NCBI GenBank assembly: GCA_011057845.1
Contig: DSDB01000661.1
Location: forward strand, 1-20,074
DNA length: 20,074 nucleotides
Direction of reading: 5' to 3'
Source: Phycisphaerales bacterium
Lineage (GTDB): Bacteria; Planctomycetota; Phycisphaerae; Sedimentisphaerales; Anaerobacaceae
Shown one piece after another: positions 19,955-20,074 of this stretch (position 1 is the stretch's first letter; every line of letters starts with the position of its first letter). The notes beneath the pieces are model-generated. The model was not told the DNA's origin and searched no databases. It saw only the letters and a program-made list of their open reading frames with translations. The position numbers and the translations under genes are program-made.

Positions 19955-20074
19955 TTACGATTTGGCTATTGCCGCGATTGCCTTATGGTCGTCTCCCGCT
20001 CCGGCGTAAATCCTGGTTTGTCCCTGATTGTTACTTCCCCACGCCCGAATCGTCCCGTCGGATTGCAGTCCCAG
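19955..20074 (-). CDS. Partial CDS: C-terminus of an RCC1-repeat protein
   Basis: Reading leftward from the window edge, 39 codons give LGLQSDGTIRAWGSNNQGQT, then RIYAGAGDDHKAIAAIAKS and TAA (19957-19955). LGLQSDGTIRAWGSNNQGQT is a clear RCC1 repeat (pattern LGLKSDGTVxAWGxNxxGQ), the blade unit of seven-bladed propellers. GAGDDHKAIAA is the start of the next, truncated unit. The bulk of the gene lies beyond the window. RCC1-repeat proteins in bacteria are often secreted and of unknown function. The frame is too short for a default ORF cut-off, but the motif is convincing. Confidence 0.8.
   Translation of the reverse strand: MGLQSDGTIRAWGSNNQGQTRIYAGAGDDHKAIAAIAKS

Overview
The window is GC-rich bacterial chromosome. 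Gene content and style suggest a planctomycete, probably Phycisphaerae-like: a divergent ThyA-fold thymidylate synthase, a secreted TPR protein, an RCC1-repeat protein, long Pro/Ala linkers, and degenerate 'word' repeats in many intergenic gaps. This placement is an inference from protein style, because no rRNA or other marker gene is present.

Layout. (1) Positions 1-2290 are an accessory islet on the minus strand. It holds the tip of a probable IS3-type insertion sequence, a DNA methyltransferase gene cut short at that tip, and an intact RhuM-family gene. Two diverged direct copies of a ~197-bp segment lie upstream of the methyltransferase and of rhuM; the segment is a decayed small gene. 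(2) Positions 2296-5068 are a minus-strand housekeeping operon, ribE-pdxA-rsmA, with a recognisable promoter ahead of ribE. (3) Positions 5414-9495 are on the plus strand: a membrane-anchored protein of unknown function, a thymidylate synthase, a cytoplasmic parvulin, a probable structured small RNA with its own promoter and terminator, nrdR, and a stand-alone ATP-cone protein. Thymidylate synthase, NrdR and the ATP-cone protein all bear on dNTP supply. (4) miaA (minus) faces away from a short-chain prenyl diphosphate synthase gene (ispA-like, plus). (5) A 1080-residue single-chain restriction-modification enzyme with its own promoter sits between ispA and dxs. dxs overlaps nadK. ispA-dxs-nadK is a known isoprenoid/NAD gene order, so the restriction gene looks inserted. 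(6) The window ends with a secreted TPR protein and, convergent to it, the 3' end of an RCC1-repeat gene.

The most unusual theme is repeat invasion. Short degenerate repeats occupy many gaps, and similar low-complexity segments lie in frame inside conserved enzymes: clearly in RsmA, probably in MiaA and IspA, possibly in Dxs. The copy inside rsmA closely matches the one abutting its start codon. Two 11-bp-stem hairpins of one family lie downstream of gene ends. Other points worth a second look are the duplicated leader segment ahead of the accessory genes, the small RNA at about 7921-8137, and the ATP-cone protein beside nrdR. I found no CRISPR array, tRNA or rRNA. All residue and base positions were read by eye, and no database search was run.
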